A DNA stretch of 64,000 bases from Adiantum capillus-veneris. Lineage: Eukaryota > Streptophyta > Polypodiopsida > Polypodiales > Pteridaceae. Made by a program: the position numbers and the translations under genes. The stretch is taken from NCBI GenBank assembly GCA_014529385.2, contig CM043950.1, positions 72,880,435 through 72,944,434 of the forward strand, written 5' to 3'. This document shows positions 12,781 to 25,585 of this stretch, in pieces. The notes under the pieces are model-generated. The model saw nothing but the letters and a program-made list of their open reading frames with translations, did not search any database and was not told the DNA's origin. Position 1 is the stretch's first letter, and each line of letters opens with the position of its first letter.

Positions 12781-13290
12781 ATTGCAAAACCCATGTACAT
12801 CTTAATTACACTCTTCGAATGGAATGATGAGTGTGAAGAATCCTTCATGAAGCTAAAGAAAACTCTCACTTTAACCCTAGTATTGAAAGCACCATATTGG
12901 AATAAAATATTCCACATACATGTAGATGCTTCCAATTTTGCCATTAAGTGTATACTAGCTCAACCAGGAGATGGAAAAATTGATTTTCCTATTTCTTATG
13001 CTAGTAGACAGTTGAATATGGCATAGAAAACTATACAACCATCGAAAGGGAAGGATTAGGAATGATCTATGCCATAAAAATGTATAGACATTACCTATTA
13101 GCTAACAAATTTGTGTTCTTTGTGGACCACCAAGCCTCATTGTACTTGGTCAACAAGCCATGCAACACGAGAAGTATAGTGAGATTCTTCATTATCATTT
13201 TGGAATTTGCTTTTAGTTTAGTTGTCAAAAAGGGCAGCACTCACCAAAGAGCATATCATTTATCAAGGATTTTTTTAGGAGAACCACCAA
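12781..13290 (+). pseudogene. Element A RNase H remnant
   Basis: Gypsy-type RNase H follows RT: FHIHVDAS near 12,910, ISYASRQLN near 12,995, YRHYLLANKFVFFVDHQ near 13,085-13,130, and YHLSRI near 13,260 in place of the usual ADYLSR. The frame breaks at 13,026. It would remove the RNA strand during cDNA synthesis. Confidence 0.75.
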
Positions 13291-14976
13291 AAGGGGTAGG
13301 CGATGATCTACCAGATGCATATTTGTTCTCCATGGAAATGATACCCGGATGGTTAGAAAACATGGTTTCATTGATGACCATAGCTCATGTGGATTTGCAA
13401 ATACCACTTCCTATTACAACCAAATTATTTGGGCAATGGGCTATGTATCAATTACTACCTGGAAGGCTATACAAAAGAAATAAGGATGGAATATTGCTTT
13501 TGTGTATTAATCGTGAAGAGAGACCCAATCCTTAATTCAAGCTTTGCGAAAGACCAAACTATGCAACGGATCTTTAGACTTGGAGTATCTCGACCAGCCA
13601 TAAGGAGTGACATTCACTCATTTGAAAAAAAAATGTCCTCAATGCGAGAAACAAGCACCCATACCTCATGTGACATTGTTCAAAATATCACTCGTTCCTA
13701 AGTGGAGTCACTATCTAGTTAATTACTTATCAAGCCAAACATTTCTTGAGGATATGAGTAAACACCGCCAAAGAGAAATTGAAACTGAAGCAAGAGACTA
13801 TGCTCTTATTGGAAACCAATTGTATCAAAGAGAAAGGATCAACATCTGCGTCTTTGTGCAAATGAAGATGAATATATTCCCATTATAGAGCAAGCATATG
13901 CTGGATTAGCTGGAGGTCACTTTTCTAGTGAAAGCACGACGAGAGCAATCTTGATGGTAGGCATATGGTGGCCAACACTTTTTGCAGATGCCAAAGAATA
14001 TGTTCGAAGGTGTGATGCATGTCAACGAGCAAAAATGCCAACCCGTGTAGATAGCATGCCTTTAAGACCAATGATGGGGCTATTGATTTTGCAACATGGG
14101 AAATATATTTTGTCGGGCCAATACAACCACCGGCTTATAGAACCGAAGCTCAATACATCATTGTAGCTACGGACTATTTGACCAAGTGGGCAAAGGCTAC
14201 CCAAAAGAATAATGTTAGAACCACAGCCACATTCTTGTATGAGAATGTGTTCACAAGATATCAACTACCAAACGAAATTGTTAGTGAATTCATTTCGTCA
14301 ATGAGGTAATTGAGTATTTGCTTAATGAATTTATGGTCATCCATAACAAATCGACTCCCTATCATCCACAAGCAAGCACATAAATGAAGTTCTTATCTTG
14401 GTATTAACTAAAGTGGTTAGTTCAGGACGGACCAATTGGGAAATGAATCTGCATGCTACTCTATGGGCTTCTCAAGTTTCATTCACGGCCGCTTTGAATG
14501 TTGTACCCTTTAACCTTGTTTATGGTCTTGATGCCATACTGTCGATATAATTTCTATTTCCGACACTAAGGGTAGCTAAGGATCTTGAGTGGACCGGACA
14601 TGAATTGTCAGAGAGGCTTGAATATTTAGAAAATCTTGAGGAGCAAAGGTTAACAGCTGTAGCTCACATCTATGCACAAAAGCGGAAACAAAAACAGTTT
14701 TTGGATTCCCATCTAGTCACCAAAATCTTCAAAAAAGTGGACTTAGTTTTAGTCTACTCCCTTAAACAACACATTCCCAAGTTTAAGAAAAAGGGAAACG
14801 GACCATTTATCATTGAAGATGTATCCCCAAGTGGAGTAGTTAAGTTGTCCAATCTAGATGGTGAACCAATGGCTAATTGGATTAGTGGATGCCTTTTAAA
14901 GAAGTACAATTTGCAACTAACCAATGAATTGCTAGAAAAGATACATGCAACAAAAAAAACAAAGATGAAACCATAG
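13291..14976 (+). pseudogene. Element A integrase remnant
   Basis: The zinc-binding part is seen as GGHFSSE, WWPTLFADAKEY and CDACQRAK (13,910-14,030). The core starts near 14,160 (VATDYLTKWAKA) and shifts frame; its second catalytic Asp is not visible (IVSEF near 14,279 where IVSDRG is usual). The C-terminal part (14,605-14,976) is open for 123 codons and holds the GPFII module near 14,800. No chromodomain is seen. Confidence 0.75.
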
Positions 14977-16721
14977 CAAGTCATTGATGAAGCACAAGAG
15001 GAAGCTCGACTTCGAGTACTCAAAAGGAAAGCTTCTCTACAAAATCAGCAAATACCTATTCCCATCAACACTCTGGAACTAAATGAACGACTATGGGAAT
15101 TGCAAAAGGATGCAGTTTTAATAGATGATGAATGGTTACATGGAATGGATCTTGGCATCAACGTACAACTGAATGTCAATCATAGCACAAATGCATTGGT
15201 TGATACAAGGGCTTGAGTAAATGCAGACAATTAATCCATGTACAAGAAAGCAACAAATTGGTCTTTGACATCGAGAATATCATCTATCAAAGGATGCAAG
15301 AACCCAACACCGACATTGGGAGTAGTCAACTTAAATGTAATAATACATGTATGTTCAAGCCCTCATCAATTTGTATGCTTACCAGATGAACACATGAATG
15401 AAACAATGATTAAGAAGAATGGAAAAAAGGTTACCAGCAAAAGAAACGAAAAAGAAATTAATATTATGCATCCGATAGAGAAGAAAATGCTACAAGTAGC
15501 ATGCAAGGAGTCAGGCATATCTGGGTACCAAAATCACAACTCAAGGACAAGCCGTTTCAAATTTGGGTACCCAAAACATCATCTAATGTACCAAAGAATG
15601 TTCAAAAGTTAAAAACACAAAGAAGAGCATCTTCGAGCAGGGAACACAACACAAGATGGATTTGGAGGTAAAAGGAGCACTTATTTTCTCCGTAAATTGT
15701 ACAACCAAGGAAGCAATGGAGAGTTAAGACTCAAAACACTCAACCACGACTATTCATCAAAGAAAAACCAAGATATGAATGGCAAGTTAAAGCTCCATAA
15801 CCGTCATCATTGATAATAAACTGAAATCAACGTGCCAAATCATCATGAAATCAACTACAATATTTTCTCTTTAGGAAACAACAACCAGAAACCTCGACCA
15901 CAGAAACCCTTGAGTTGATTACTCAAGACCCAACTCTTGCATAACAAAATGGTTTAAATTGTATTGATCTTTGAATCATGGTAGAGCCAACCAAGGCTAT
16001 GTATAGACACGATCATTCAACCCATGCACACAATCAACTCGGAGTACGCCAGCTAGGAGGGTTGGAAGGGAACTAGGTAATTAAGGGTAATGTTGAAGAG
16101 GGAGGAAAAATTTGGATGTTAACGTGTTATTTTTTACAAAATTACCTATTATTTCCCTTAAAAAATAATCAATAGGGAAAATTTAACTGATAACATCTTC
16201 CCAATGAGTGTAAATAGTGATATTGGGACTTAAAAATAGAGAAATCCACCAAAAAAAATAAAGCAATGTTTCTTAATGGATTTTCTTGATTATTGATTTT
16301 TTCACTTTGCTTTTTTAGGGCTTTTTATTATTTTCTTTGCTTTTTTAAATAAACAGGTCAAAAATTAATAACAAGTAGCAAATGACCTCAGATGGAGAAA
16401 GTGAAGGTACGTTGATGATTGTAGGGACAAGGTGGACATGCACAAAAAATTTCAATCGAATCGACAAATGAAAGTGGGAAGCCTTCATTCGGTCGCCAAG
16501 GCCTACTTTTGCAAATTCCTGCAGAATGAGCTAATGCAATTCGATTGAAGAAATTTTTGAGTGTAACATAGATTTCACGGCTTAGTAGGACTAACCGGGG
16601 AATTTGGAGAAAATTAGTTTGGGAAGTCCGAGTATAGATATCCAAGGTAGCCCAAAATCACCTCATTTCCATTAGTCACTCTTGGAGGAGAGAACTTTCT
16701 GCCTTCTTCGCGTGCGATTTA
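14977..16721 (+). other. 3' part of element A and flanking AT-rich DNA, no gene
   Basis: 15,000-15,950 probably is the region after integrase; its translation holds only short frames (124 codons at 15,238-15,612) with no domain I recognise. 16,080-16,380 is AT-rich. I found no second copy of the A LTR here. An 85-codon minus frame at 16,388-16,645 is not recognised. Confidence 0.4.
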
Positions 16722-18633
16722 CGAAGTCTACAATCGTCCATTTACAGCGCCGTTGGAGAGGGGGAATTGGGGACATGACCAACACAAACAAAAAGGCCCC
16801 TATCCTCTCGAAAAACACCTTAAAACACACAACTCACACTAGCAAACCACTGCCTGCTCGATTACCACTACTCACACACTCCACAAAACCACCACACAAG
16901 GCACACCTGTTGCCAATGTCTGTCTCCACCCTTACACACGCACACAACCACTCAGTCTCACTTTATCACTCAAAACACCATCGGGCCGGGGGGGGCACAC
17001 ACCTCCACATAGCCGACACCAGAGAGAACCGTGAAAGAAGGAGAAAAGAGAAGGGGGGGAGGGGCAACAACACCGAGAATGCAAGGCAATAATGACTTGA
17101 TTGCACTCCACAAAACACCTGTACAAACTCACATTGCCATCACCATGGAAATTTACACAAGAAAAATGCAAAGGGCTTGACGGGCACACTCCTCTGTCCA
17201 AAAGCTCCACTTTGCAGGCTTCCAACGGGCTCCTCAAGCCAAGAAAAAGCCCCTAATTTGATCATTTTTTGACTTTGATAGGGTGGGGGGTTCAATTTGG
17301 AAAATTCCCCTCTAATTGGTCCATATGGCACCCACTTTCGGTATCTTTTGGGAAGGGGGGCACCGCCTTTCTGTATCTTCTCTCTTTGCACTTGGAGGGG
17401 GGCATTAACGACGTCACTATTACCCTTGCATTTTTTTATTTTATTTTATCCTTCAATTTTTACCCTCCTTCGGCTTAGCCTTGCATTGCTTGATTTTTTT
17501 GCTTTGATTTTCTCTCACTAGCCGACTTCTCTTACTCCCTTTGGCCTTGGCTTTGCTCTACACCATTTGGAGGCCTCCGGATTCTTTCTCTCTCTCCTGT
17601 GGGACTCACCTCTTACCTGAGGGGGGGAGGCAATAGCGATGTCGCTATTGCCCCCTCTCTCCTTCTCAAAATTTCGGCCCTCTAAGGGCCGCGGGAACTG
17701 TCATGCCACATCATCACCGCCAACTATCCGGTCTTTGCCACCGCATGGGAGCGCGCCACCAAGCTGGACAAAATCCGCCAAGAAATCGCCCCACAGGGCC
17801 GCATTGGGCCAACACAGCGCCGCCAACGCCCCGGCCATGGCCGAGAGCTCACAAGGAGCCCAATCTCCTTCATTATGCTCAAGAAGGGCTCACGCCCCTG
17901 CCTCTATACCTCATGAAAAAATCCCCACAGTGCACATGTGGGTTTAATGAGTGCCAAATGGAAGTGCCTGGGGCAGTCCCACTTGGAATGGCCTCCAAGG
18001 CCTTGCAGAATTTTTTAAAAAACCTCCATGGAAATACAACTTCTCCCCTCCTTTTTCTTGTCTGCCAACTGGCACCCGAGGATCCAATTATCGGGCCGCA
18101 AAGCGGTGTCGAGTCCCCACTTTACTGGTTCCTAGCCGTGCCAACACCACATATTCCGACTCCCCGGAGTCCGCATTCCAAGGCGACCAAAAACTTGAAG
18201 AATCATTTGCACACCTTCTACGGCCACCGGCTCCCATCTTCATCTCCCTGTATTTGGCCAACCAAATATCCGATTGACGTGCAATCGATTTGTGCTAACT
18301 TCACATGGCACACACTGCCACCAAGAACCTTGGCGAGGCCAAAAACTGCCAGATGGCATATCCTCCAATGCATGCAAGTGGGCTCATACCCGGCCCCCGA
18401 AAAATCTTCAACTGACCATATCTTGCTATCAGAGCTCCAATTCGCATTCCGTGAAGACATGCATTCTCTATAACTCGATCTCTACACATGTATGCAGTGA
18501 CATCAACCAGGGCCACCTGTCCCCAGCTGCCCTGTCCGTCAGGGATCTGCTACACACTTCAACTTTAAACCGCAATATCTTGAGCATCGAAGCTCTGATT
18601 GATGAGCTGTCTGGACTGGCTTGGAAACCCACA
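16722..18633. repeat. 1.9-kb direct repeat R, copy 1
   Basis: Collinear with 19,119-21,077 over its whole length, about 90% alike by eye with small indels. Boundaries are CGAAGTCTAC (copy 2 TGAAGTCTAC) and ...TTGGAAACCCACA. It is C-rich with long chance ORFs (for example 256 codons at 17,703-18,473). It may be an LTR of an element with a very short interior, or one unit of a segmental duplication. Confidence 0.8.
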
Positions 18634-19118
18634 TCAACCGCCAGGGTTGAACATCTTGCATTGGTCTTGTCCATCCACCTATAACAACCTTGCATAGTGA
18701 GACACCAAGGCACACATTCAACCACATATCCAACCTGCAATCCACATGCTTCTACCACTCCAAGCACTCCTTGGCAAACTCCCCACTCGCAACAAAGCAC
18801 TCCCAAGAACACCAAATAGAGCACCTTCATGCTCACCATTCTGCTCAATCCACACTCGCAACCTACCTGACCCGCGCTCCCATCCATGTAAAGCTAGATC
18901 TTCATCTAGCAGATCCTGTACCTGCTCAACAACACACTGCACAACCGCCTTGATTAGCACTCCCTTCAACCACCACTCTCAGACCTCCCTACAAATCTTG
19001 GACACCACCTTGGAATCCGCATCATTTGTCCTGGAGGGTATTGACAGCATAGGAAGCATCTCCTTCTTTAACTGTGCTCTGGCCTTCTCACCTGTCATGA
19101 ACTCAATTCCAGCATTTT
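18634..19118. other. 485-bp spacer between the R copies
   Basis: Single-copy in this window. No clear primer site or polypurine tract abuts either R copy. The minus strand holds an 83-codon frame (18,718-18,969) and a short open stretch at the right end, neither recognised. Confidence 0.5.
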
Positions 19119-21077
19119 TGAAGTCTACAATCGCCCATTTACAGCGCCGTTGGAGAGGGGTAATTGGGGATCACGCCCAGCACAAACAAAAAGGCCTCTC
19201 TATAGCTCAGGGTATTCACATCACCCCTATCCTCTCGGAAAACACCTTCAAACACACAACTCACACTAGCAGACCACCGCCTACTCGATTACCACTGCTC
19301 ACACACACCACAAAACCACCACACAAGGCACATCTGTTGCCATTGCCTGTCTCCACCCTTACACACGCACATAGCCACTCAATATCACTCTCTCACTCAA
19401 AACACCATCGATCGGAGGGGGCACACACTTCCACACAACCGGTACCAGAGAGAACCATGAAAGCAGGAGAAAGATCGAGAAGGGGGGAAGGGGAAACAAC
19501 AGCGAGAAGGCAAGGCAATAACGACTCGATTGCACTCCACAAAAAACCTGTACAAACTCACATTGCCATCACCATGGACATTTACACAAGAAAAATGCAA
19601 AGCGCTTGATAGGCACACTCCTCTGTCCAAAAGCTCCACTTTGCAGGCTTCCAACGGGCTCCTCAAGCCAAGAAAAAGCCCCTAATTTGATCATTTTTTT
19701 ACTTTTATAGGGTGGGGGGTCCAATTTGGGAAATTTCCCTCTAATTGGTCCATATGGAACCCATTTTTGGTATCTTTTGGAAAGGGGAACACCGCCTTTC
19801 TCCATCTGATCTCCTCTTCTCTCTTTGCACTTGGGGAGGGGCATTAGCGATGTCGCTATTGCCCTTACATTTTTTTATTTTTATTCTATCCTTCAATTTT
19901 TACCCTCCTCGGGCTTAGCCTTGCATTGATTGATTTTTCGACTTTGATTTTTTCTCTCTAGCCAACTTCTCTTACTCCCTTTGGCCTTGGCTTTGCTCTA
20001 TACCATTTGGAGGCCTCCAGATTCTCTCTCTCTCTCTCGGCTGTGGGACTCACCTCTTACCAGAGGGGGGAGGCAATAGCGATGTCGCTATTGGCCCCTC
20101 TCCCCTTCTCAAAATTTCAGGCCTCTAAGCACCGTGGGAACTGCCGTGACATGTCATCACCGCCAACAAATCGGTCTCTGCCACCATATGGGCGCGCGCT
20201 ACCAAGCTGGCCAACATCCACCGCAAAACCGCCCCAGAGGGCCGCATTGGGCCAACACAGCGCCGCCAATGCACCCGCCATGGCCGAGAGCTCAGAAGGA
20301 GCCCACTCTCCGTCATTATGCTCAAGAAGGGCTCACGGCCCTGCCTCTATACCTCGTGAACGGATCCCCGCAGTGCGCATGTGGGTTTTATGAGCACCAC
20401 GTGGCAGTGCCTAGGGCATTCCCACTTGGAATGGCCTCCAAGGACTTGCAAAATTAAAAAAAAACCTCCATGGAAAACCAACTTCTCCCCTCCGTTTTCT
20501 TGTCTGCCAGCTGGCACCCGAGGATCCAATTACCGGGCCGCAAAGCAGTGTCGAGTCCCCACTTTACCAGTTCCTAGCTGTGCCAACACCACTGTATTCC
20601 GACTCCCCAGAGTCCGCTATCCAAGGCGACCAAAAACTTGAAGAATCATCTGCACACCTTCTACTGCCAACGGCTCCCAACTTCATCTCCCTGTGTCTGG
20701 CCAATCGAATATCCGATTGACATGCAATCAATTTGTGCTAACTTCACATGGCACACACTTCCACCAAGAACCTTGGCCAGCCCGAAAAACTTCCAGCTGG
20801 CACATCCTCCAATGCATGCAATTGGGCTCATACCCGGCCCGCGGAAAATCTTCAATTGACCATATCTTGCTATCCAGAGCTCCGATTCGCATTTGGAGAA
20901 GACATGCATACTCCGTAACTCGATCTTGACACATGTATGCATTGACATCAACCCGAGCCACCTGTCCCCAGCTGCCTTGTCCGTTAGGAATCTGCTACAC
21001 ACTTCAACTTTAAACCGCAATATCTTGAGCACCGGGGCTCCGATTGACGAGCTCTCTAGACCGGCTTGGAAAGCACA
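19119..21077. repeat. 1.9-kb direct repeat R, copy 2
   Basis: Starts TGAAGTCTAC and ends TTGGAAAGCACA, that is TG...CA. Together with copy 1 it could be the LTR pair of a LARD-like element. Each copy has two near-palindromes of the form GGCAATAGCGATGTCGCTATTGCC (here 19,840-19,863 and 20,072-20,094). Confidence 0.8.
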
Positions 21078-22800
21078 CTGAAGGCCACATTCTAGCACAT
21101 AAAACCCACATCTTGGACATAGTAGTCCAAAAACCTTCTTGGCTCTTTGCAACACACCTTTGGCCTAAAAACCACTTTGAGCATACACCTCCGCTATCCT
21201 TGGGCTGTCTAGGGCCTTAGTACGTGCCCTAGCCTTTTGCACTGCACTCACATGCTGCCTCTGCCTAGCATAGACCGTCTCCTAGCTTGGACCAACTTTA
21301 GCTGTACCACCGTCTCACACGAGACATGAGGGGTAAGTTCTAAACTTATCAATGAACAATTCTATATGGCCAAGTCACAAGTCTAGGCTCAGAAAAAAAC
21401 CATGAAACCTAGCTGTGCACCAAGTCCTACAACACAAAAGTGACCATAGTGGCCAGTTCGCTCAATCGAATTAGACGAGACTTGAATTGTAGCAAGCCCC
21501 AATATAATAGAACACTTTCATATCACCAGATGACCATTTAGCAGGGGTCTAGGGGGTCCCAAGTAAATAATCTAGGTTTTTTTCATATGCCACATTTGGA
21601 TTTTGACTCCACAAACAGCTTATAGACTGGATCTATACACAATGTACCTAGATGGTTTCATGGAAACAAACAAGGCAAGCTCTTGAACAGCAAAAAATAG
21701 CTCGAAGGCTACAAAGCGTCAAATTTGACATATAAAGTCAAGCTGACTCCATAGCTTCAAAAGTGACTAACCAACTCTACATGACAAGTAGTCACAAAAA
21801 TTGCTAATTTTACAGTCAGCAAGAGCACGAAGTAATGTCCATATAATCGAACTTTACCAAATTTATTTTAGGACTTATTTTAGATGTATTAAAGATGTTT
21901 AGGTCATCAAATTATCAATTCTTCTAAAAAAAGTGACTGTCGTAAATAATCGCAACAATTATTTACTTTTGTGCTTGATTGACTTGGAATTGATCTCTTC
22001 ACTTCACCTATCACTTGTACACATTTACTACATGCCACATGTCAAGTATGAGCCAAAATGATGAAGAAAAACTCTCAATTTTTCAAAAAACGCACCAAAA
22101 TCTTTTGAATCCAATTTTTGAGTTAACTATCACATTTTTTGATCCAAATCACCCCATCTTTCACACACAGACTCTACATCGTGCCTAGAACCAAGTTGCA
22201 ACAAAAAAAAGTACAAATTGATTAAAAAGTTAATAATTGAGATTATTTACTTTTTTGCCAAAATGGAGGCAATTTTCAACTTTGACATTATGGGACCAAA
22301 GAACATGATGTCTCAAGCCCACAAATCAAGTTTGAGCAAGTTTGGATCTAAAAGCCTAAATCTGGCACCATTTCCACCTAGTGCACTCAAATGAGCCCAC
22401 ACTTCACTAAGAGTACCTAAATGCCATATGTTTCAAGCCTATGATGTCAAAAATGCAAAAACTTGGAAAAAATCTCCAATTGTTAATAATCGCGATTATT
22501 TACTTCTGTTGCAATATTTATCTGAACTGCATGATTTTGATCTCTACATGTTTTTATGCATCTATGTATGCTCCAAAATTGATATGAAGAAAAATGGACA
22601 TCATTTGCTAGCAATTCAGACTTAGGGCATTTTAAAGCGGAATTTGTAGAATTTTCTAACTTTGACACTCCATTCACTTAACAGGAGCAATGCAGGCGGC
22701 TGAAAAGTGGGAGTTTAGACCTCTAATTTGCACCTGGTTGCAAAAGAAAAGTAAGAAATGCGAGCATTGAGATCTCTACTGGTGAGAAGAACCCTCAAAA
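21078..22800 (+). other. A-family leader-like fragment with palindromes, no gene
   Basis: Wording and layout resemble the leader of element A in the + direction: phrases like CCCACAAATCAAGTTTGAGC and the palindrome near 21,940-21,970 (interrupted), 22,227-22,255 and 22,480-22,508 (central CGCG). It is probably a diverged third copy of that leader. No ORF of interest; 21,078-21,300 is unassigned. Confidence 0.5.
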
Positions 22801-23110
22801 AAAAAAATTGAAGTCACTAAATACACCATAGTATTTACTTATTGTAATTAAAGGACACTCAAGAAAATGTATGCCTGCACTGTGATGGGGATGGCCACAA
22901 ACGTCGTCGAATCAGAGTGGCTATGCAATATCTGGTGGCCCTTGCACTCTCTCTATCTCTCATAGATGCTTGCATGGCGTCACCCACCCAGCACAAGTGG
23001 AGCGCACTCACTCGACATGAAGTCGGGCCCACAACCGGTTGCGCTCGACTACTTGCTCCTGCACACTCAAAGGAGGACAACTCCGCCTATTTGTTGATGC
23101 CAGATTTTTG

Positions 23111-23190
<80 letters not shown>

Positions 23191-24194
23191 GTCGAACACA
23201 GCAGTGGAATCCACCCGCAGGCATGCAACCCACTATCTTTATCTCTCTCCCTTTCTTGTCTATTGCCCACACCCTACAGTAGGCAACAAAATCTCTCCTC
23301 TCTCCTCTAGTGATCTCTCTCTTCCCCTTCTGATAATCACCAACCTACCACCCAGTCTCCTCCTCTCTCTACCACTCCTCCCATCTATCACCAAATGGTG
23401 CCTACCCATGCAAACACCCTGCAACCACCAGCTTTGTACCCACCATCTCTTTTTCTCTCTGTCTCTTAGTGGCTTTTCATAGTCAGCTTTCTCTCTACAC
23501 CTACCTGTTGCCAAACCCTACACACACACACACACACACTTGTTGTCGTTGGCCAGTGCCCCCTCACCCTGTAGCCGCAATACTCTCTCTCTCTCTCTGC
23601 TCTTCTCGACCACTGATTTTCCACAACCACTGGCTGGCGGGGCGGCTCTCAATTTTTTTTTTCCCTTCAACATTATTGGAGAATCTTTCGTAATTCTTTT
23701 ATACAACTCTCTACAGACATGGGGAATAAACAAAGTTGCACACCTATCATCCTAAAAACAATTGTGCACCTACACACACTCCATATGATGATGACTAATA
23801 CACACACACACCACTTTGAAACGCTGGAAAAACATTAGCTAACAAGTTTCAAAGACTCCTTTTTTTTTCGATCGCAATTAGATATAGCTACGTCAGCATC
23901 ATCTTTATTGCCTATACATGAGCTCCCTAATCTATCGCATTCATAGGCAGCCAATCATCAACTGTCAACCTCTACACCAACAACGTCTCACTCAACTACA
24001 ACGACTTTACATCAATAACATCATGACTACAATTTAATACAGGGATCTTCGCGGCACTTGGCACTAGGCTTACGAGCTTTTCTATTCCATCAGACAACAC
24101 GGCATCCACATCGTCAAATTTATTTGACGCAAATTTTCAACTCCAAATTGCAATTTGCAGCAAACCAACATGATTGTTAATTTTCCCACTCTTT
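22801..24194 (+). other. CT-rich low-complexity DNA and probable leader of element B, no gene
   Basis: It contains a 70-bp (CT)n tract at 23,117-23,186, a short (CA)n near 23,520-23,538 and further CT runs. ORFs here only encode Ser-Leu or Arg-Glu repeats from the microsatellite. The last few hundred bases precede the gag start of element B and may be its leader, but I could not find its LTR or primer site. Confidence 0.5.
23117..23186. repeat. (CT)n microsatellite
   Basis: About 35 uninterrupted CT units. Confidence 0.95.
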
Positions 24195-24344
24195 ATGGAG
24201 ACGAATGGCACCAGTAACGACTCCGATTGGACCACTGATTCACCTCTCCCGACACCAACCTTGGAGCAACAAGTCTTCTTCCTGCAACAAGAATTAGATG
24301 TTGCAAATCAATGCCTTGTAGTAAATGATGAGAAACAAGCACAT
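24195..24344 (+). pseudogene. Element B gag, first 50 codons
   Basis: Open from ATG 24,195 for exactly 50 codons up to the element C border, rich in Gln, Asp and Thr (LEQQVFFLQQELDVANQ). No stop within it. The frame continues at 46,013 with RDKDNEDQC. ACAT on the left and ACGT on the right of C look like a 4-bp target duplication with one G-to-A change. Inferred to be the Gag N-terminus from its continuity with the zinc-knuckle part. Confidence 0.7.
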
Positions 24345-25555
24345 TGTTAGCGTGCAAAAAAGAAGGAAAACAAGAACCTCTATAGCCTTGCACACACCAC
24401 ACCGTCGGAAGGAGACACATAAAGCTGCGGAAAAAACTTATGTCGAACACCTGTAAAGTCAGGCAGGAAACAACACTAACCCAAACCATGATTAAAAATT
24501 GCTAAATCCAAGACCATAAAGATGAAGCTCATGTTGTGTAGACCTCCGTAGAGTATCCATATGCTTGATTCCGACAACAACAAGACAGTTACAAGATTTT
24601 AAAGTTGGGGTCTCTCTCAAAAGCTCCAAAAAAGCTAGTCTCTGTAAGCAAAAAAGTGTGAAGGGAATTGCAGCTATTAAAAGGGGGATTTTTTTGGCTC
24701 TTATCCCAAGGAATTTTCTCTCTCCTCTTAGCCGACATGACTCCCCAGGACTCTTTTAATTGGCTCATTTTGGGCTTAACTTGGGTAGAAAATGGCATGT
24801 CGGTCACTTTTTGACCAAGGAAAAGGGGGGAGGGGAAGTGTCAAGGACCAAAAGCATTTCCAGACGCATTTCCAGCTAGTGGAGACCCACAATGGTGCCC
24901 CCCTCTCTCCCCCAACACCCACGAGCCCCCATTAGCAAGGGCAAGAGAGCACCATTTCCAATTTGATACAACCTTAGGGGGTACCCACTACCCCCCTTAT
25001 ACCCTCCATTTTCCACTTGCTCCCCCCCATGTGGGATTACTTCATTGAAACTTGGCACCATCCTCCCACCTCTCAAGTTAAGCACATAAATTTCTTGTTT
25101 TGCTCCCCACACTTAGCAATTTTGACAGAGACGTGGCGGGTGACTCTGAGCACCAAAAGCAACGTTGTAAAGCCCCCAGCTCAGAGCTTATCACTTCGGC
25201 CATTTCCAAAAATCTTCAACCACACCTTTTCTAATTAAATCTATCAAATTGGCTCACTTGACTTTCCTCACATGCAGCCACACCCACTTTCTAAGTAAGG
25301 AATCACCCATTTCAAATGCATGTAACTCATGATATATGAGTCCAATTCACCGGCTATCATTGAAAACCACCTTGAAGAAGTTCAACCAACCCAAAACTCT
25401 TGTAAATCACTAAGCAGAACCAAGCCTTTATACATAAATTTTACAAGAGCACTTTGAAAACTCAAAGCATTATGTACATTTATGTACTTGAGGCTAGTGA
25501 GCAAGCTTTTTAGCATGGATTAGGTACTTTATCTTCATCTAAAAAATGCATAACA
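24345..25555 (-). repeat. Element C 3' LTR
   Basis: Matches 45,067-46,012 at roughly 90% by eye. It is about 270 bp longer: extra sequence at about 24,860-25,170 (C-rich, with CCCCCC runs) has no partner in the other LTR, so it was inserted here or lost there. Confidence 0.85.
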
Positions 25556-25585
25556 TAGCTTGCCAAACCACCCTAGCCGGCTTGA

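Larger units (their letters stand above)
1..15250 (+). mobile_element. Element A: degenerate Ty3/gypsy retrotransposon, Athila/Tat type
   Basis: An LTR retrotransposon read left to right: LTR end (to 388), primer site (391-408), 1.3-kb leader, gag, protease, RT, RNase H and integrase ending near 14,976. The PR-RT-RH-IN order is that of Ty3/gypsy, and the GGCGCC-like primer site with a long leader suggests the Athila/Tat group. All frames are broken by stops and shifts. Its gag is split by E1 (1,963-6,780) and disturbed by the hairpin at 7,503-7,941. A second copy of the first 2 kb lies inverted at 47,512-50,190. I could not find its 3' LTR, so the right border is approximate. Confidence 0.85.

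Noticed and set aside
17703-18473. Open frame of 256 codons on + in R copy 1
   Set aside because: The matching frame in R copy 2 is broken into short pieces and shifted, and the product has no recognised domain. Best explained by C-rich composition.
18746-19609. Open frame of 287 codons on +
   Set aside because: It runs from the single-copy spacer into repeat R copy 2. It is a Thr/His/Pro-rich frame in C-rich DNA where stops are rare. Part of the frame is open in both R copies, but there is no domain.
23039-23482. Ser-Leu rich and Arg-Glu rich ORFs around the (CT)n and (GA)n tracts (also 38,503-38,938 and 56,435-56,805)
   Set aside because: They are translations of dinucleotide repeats.
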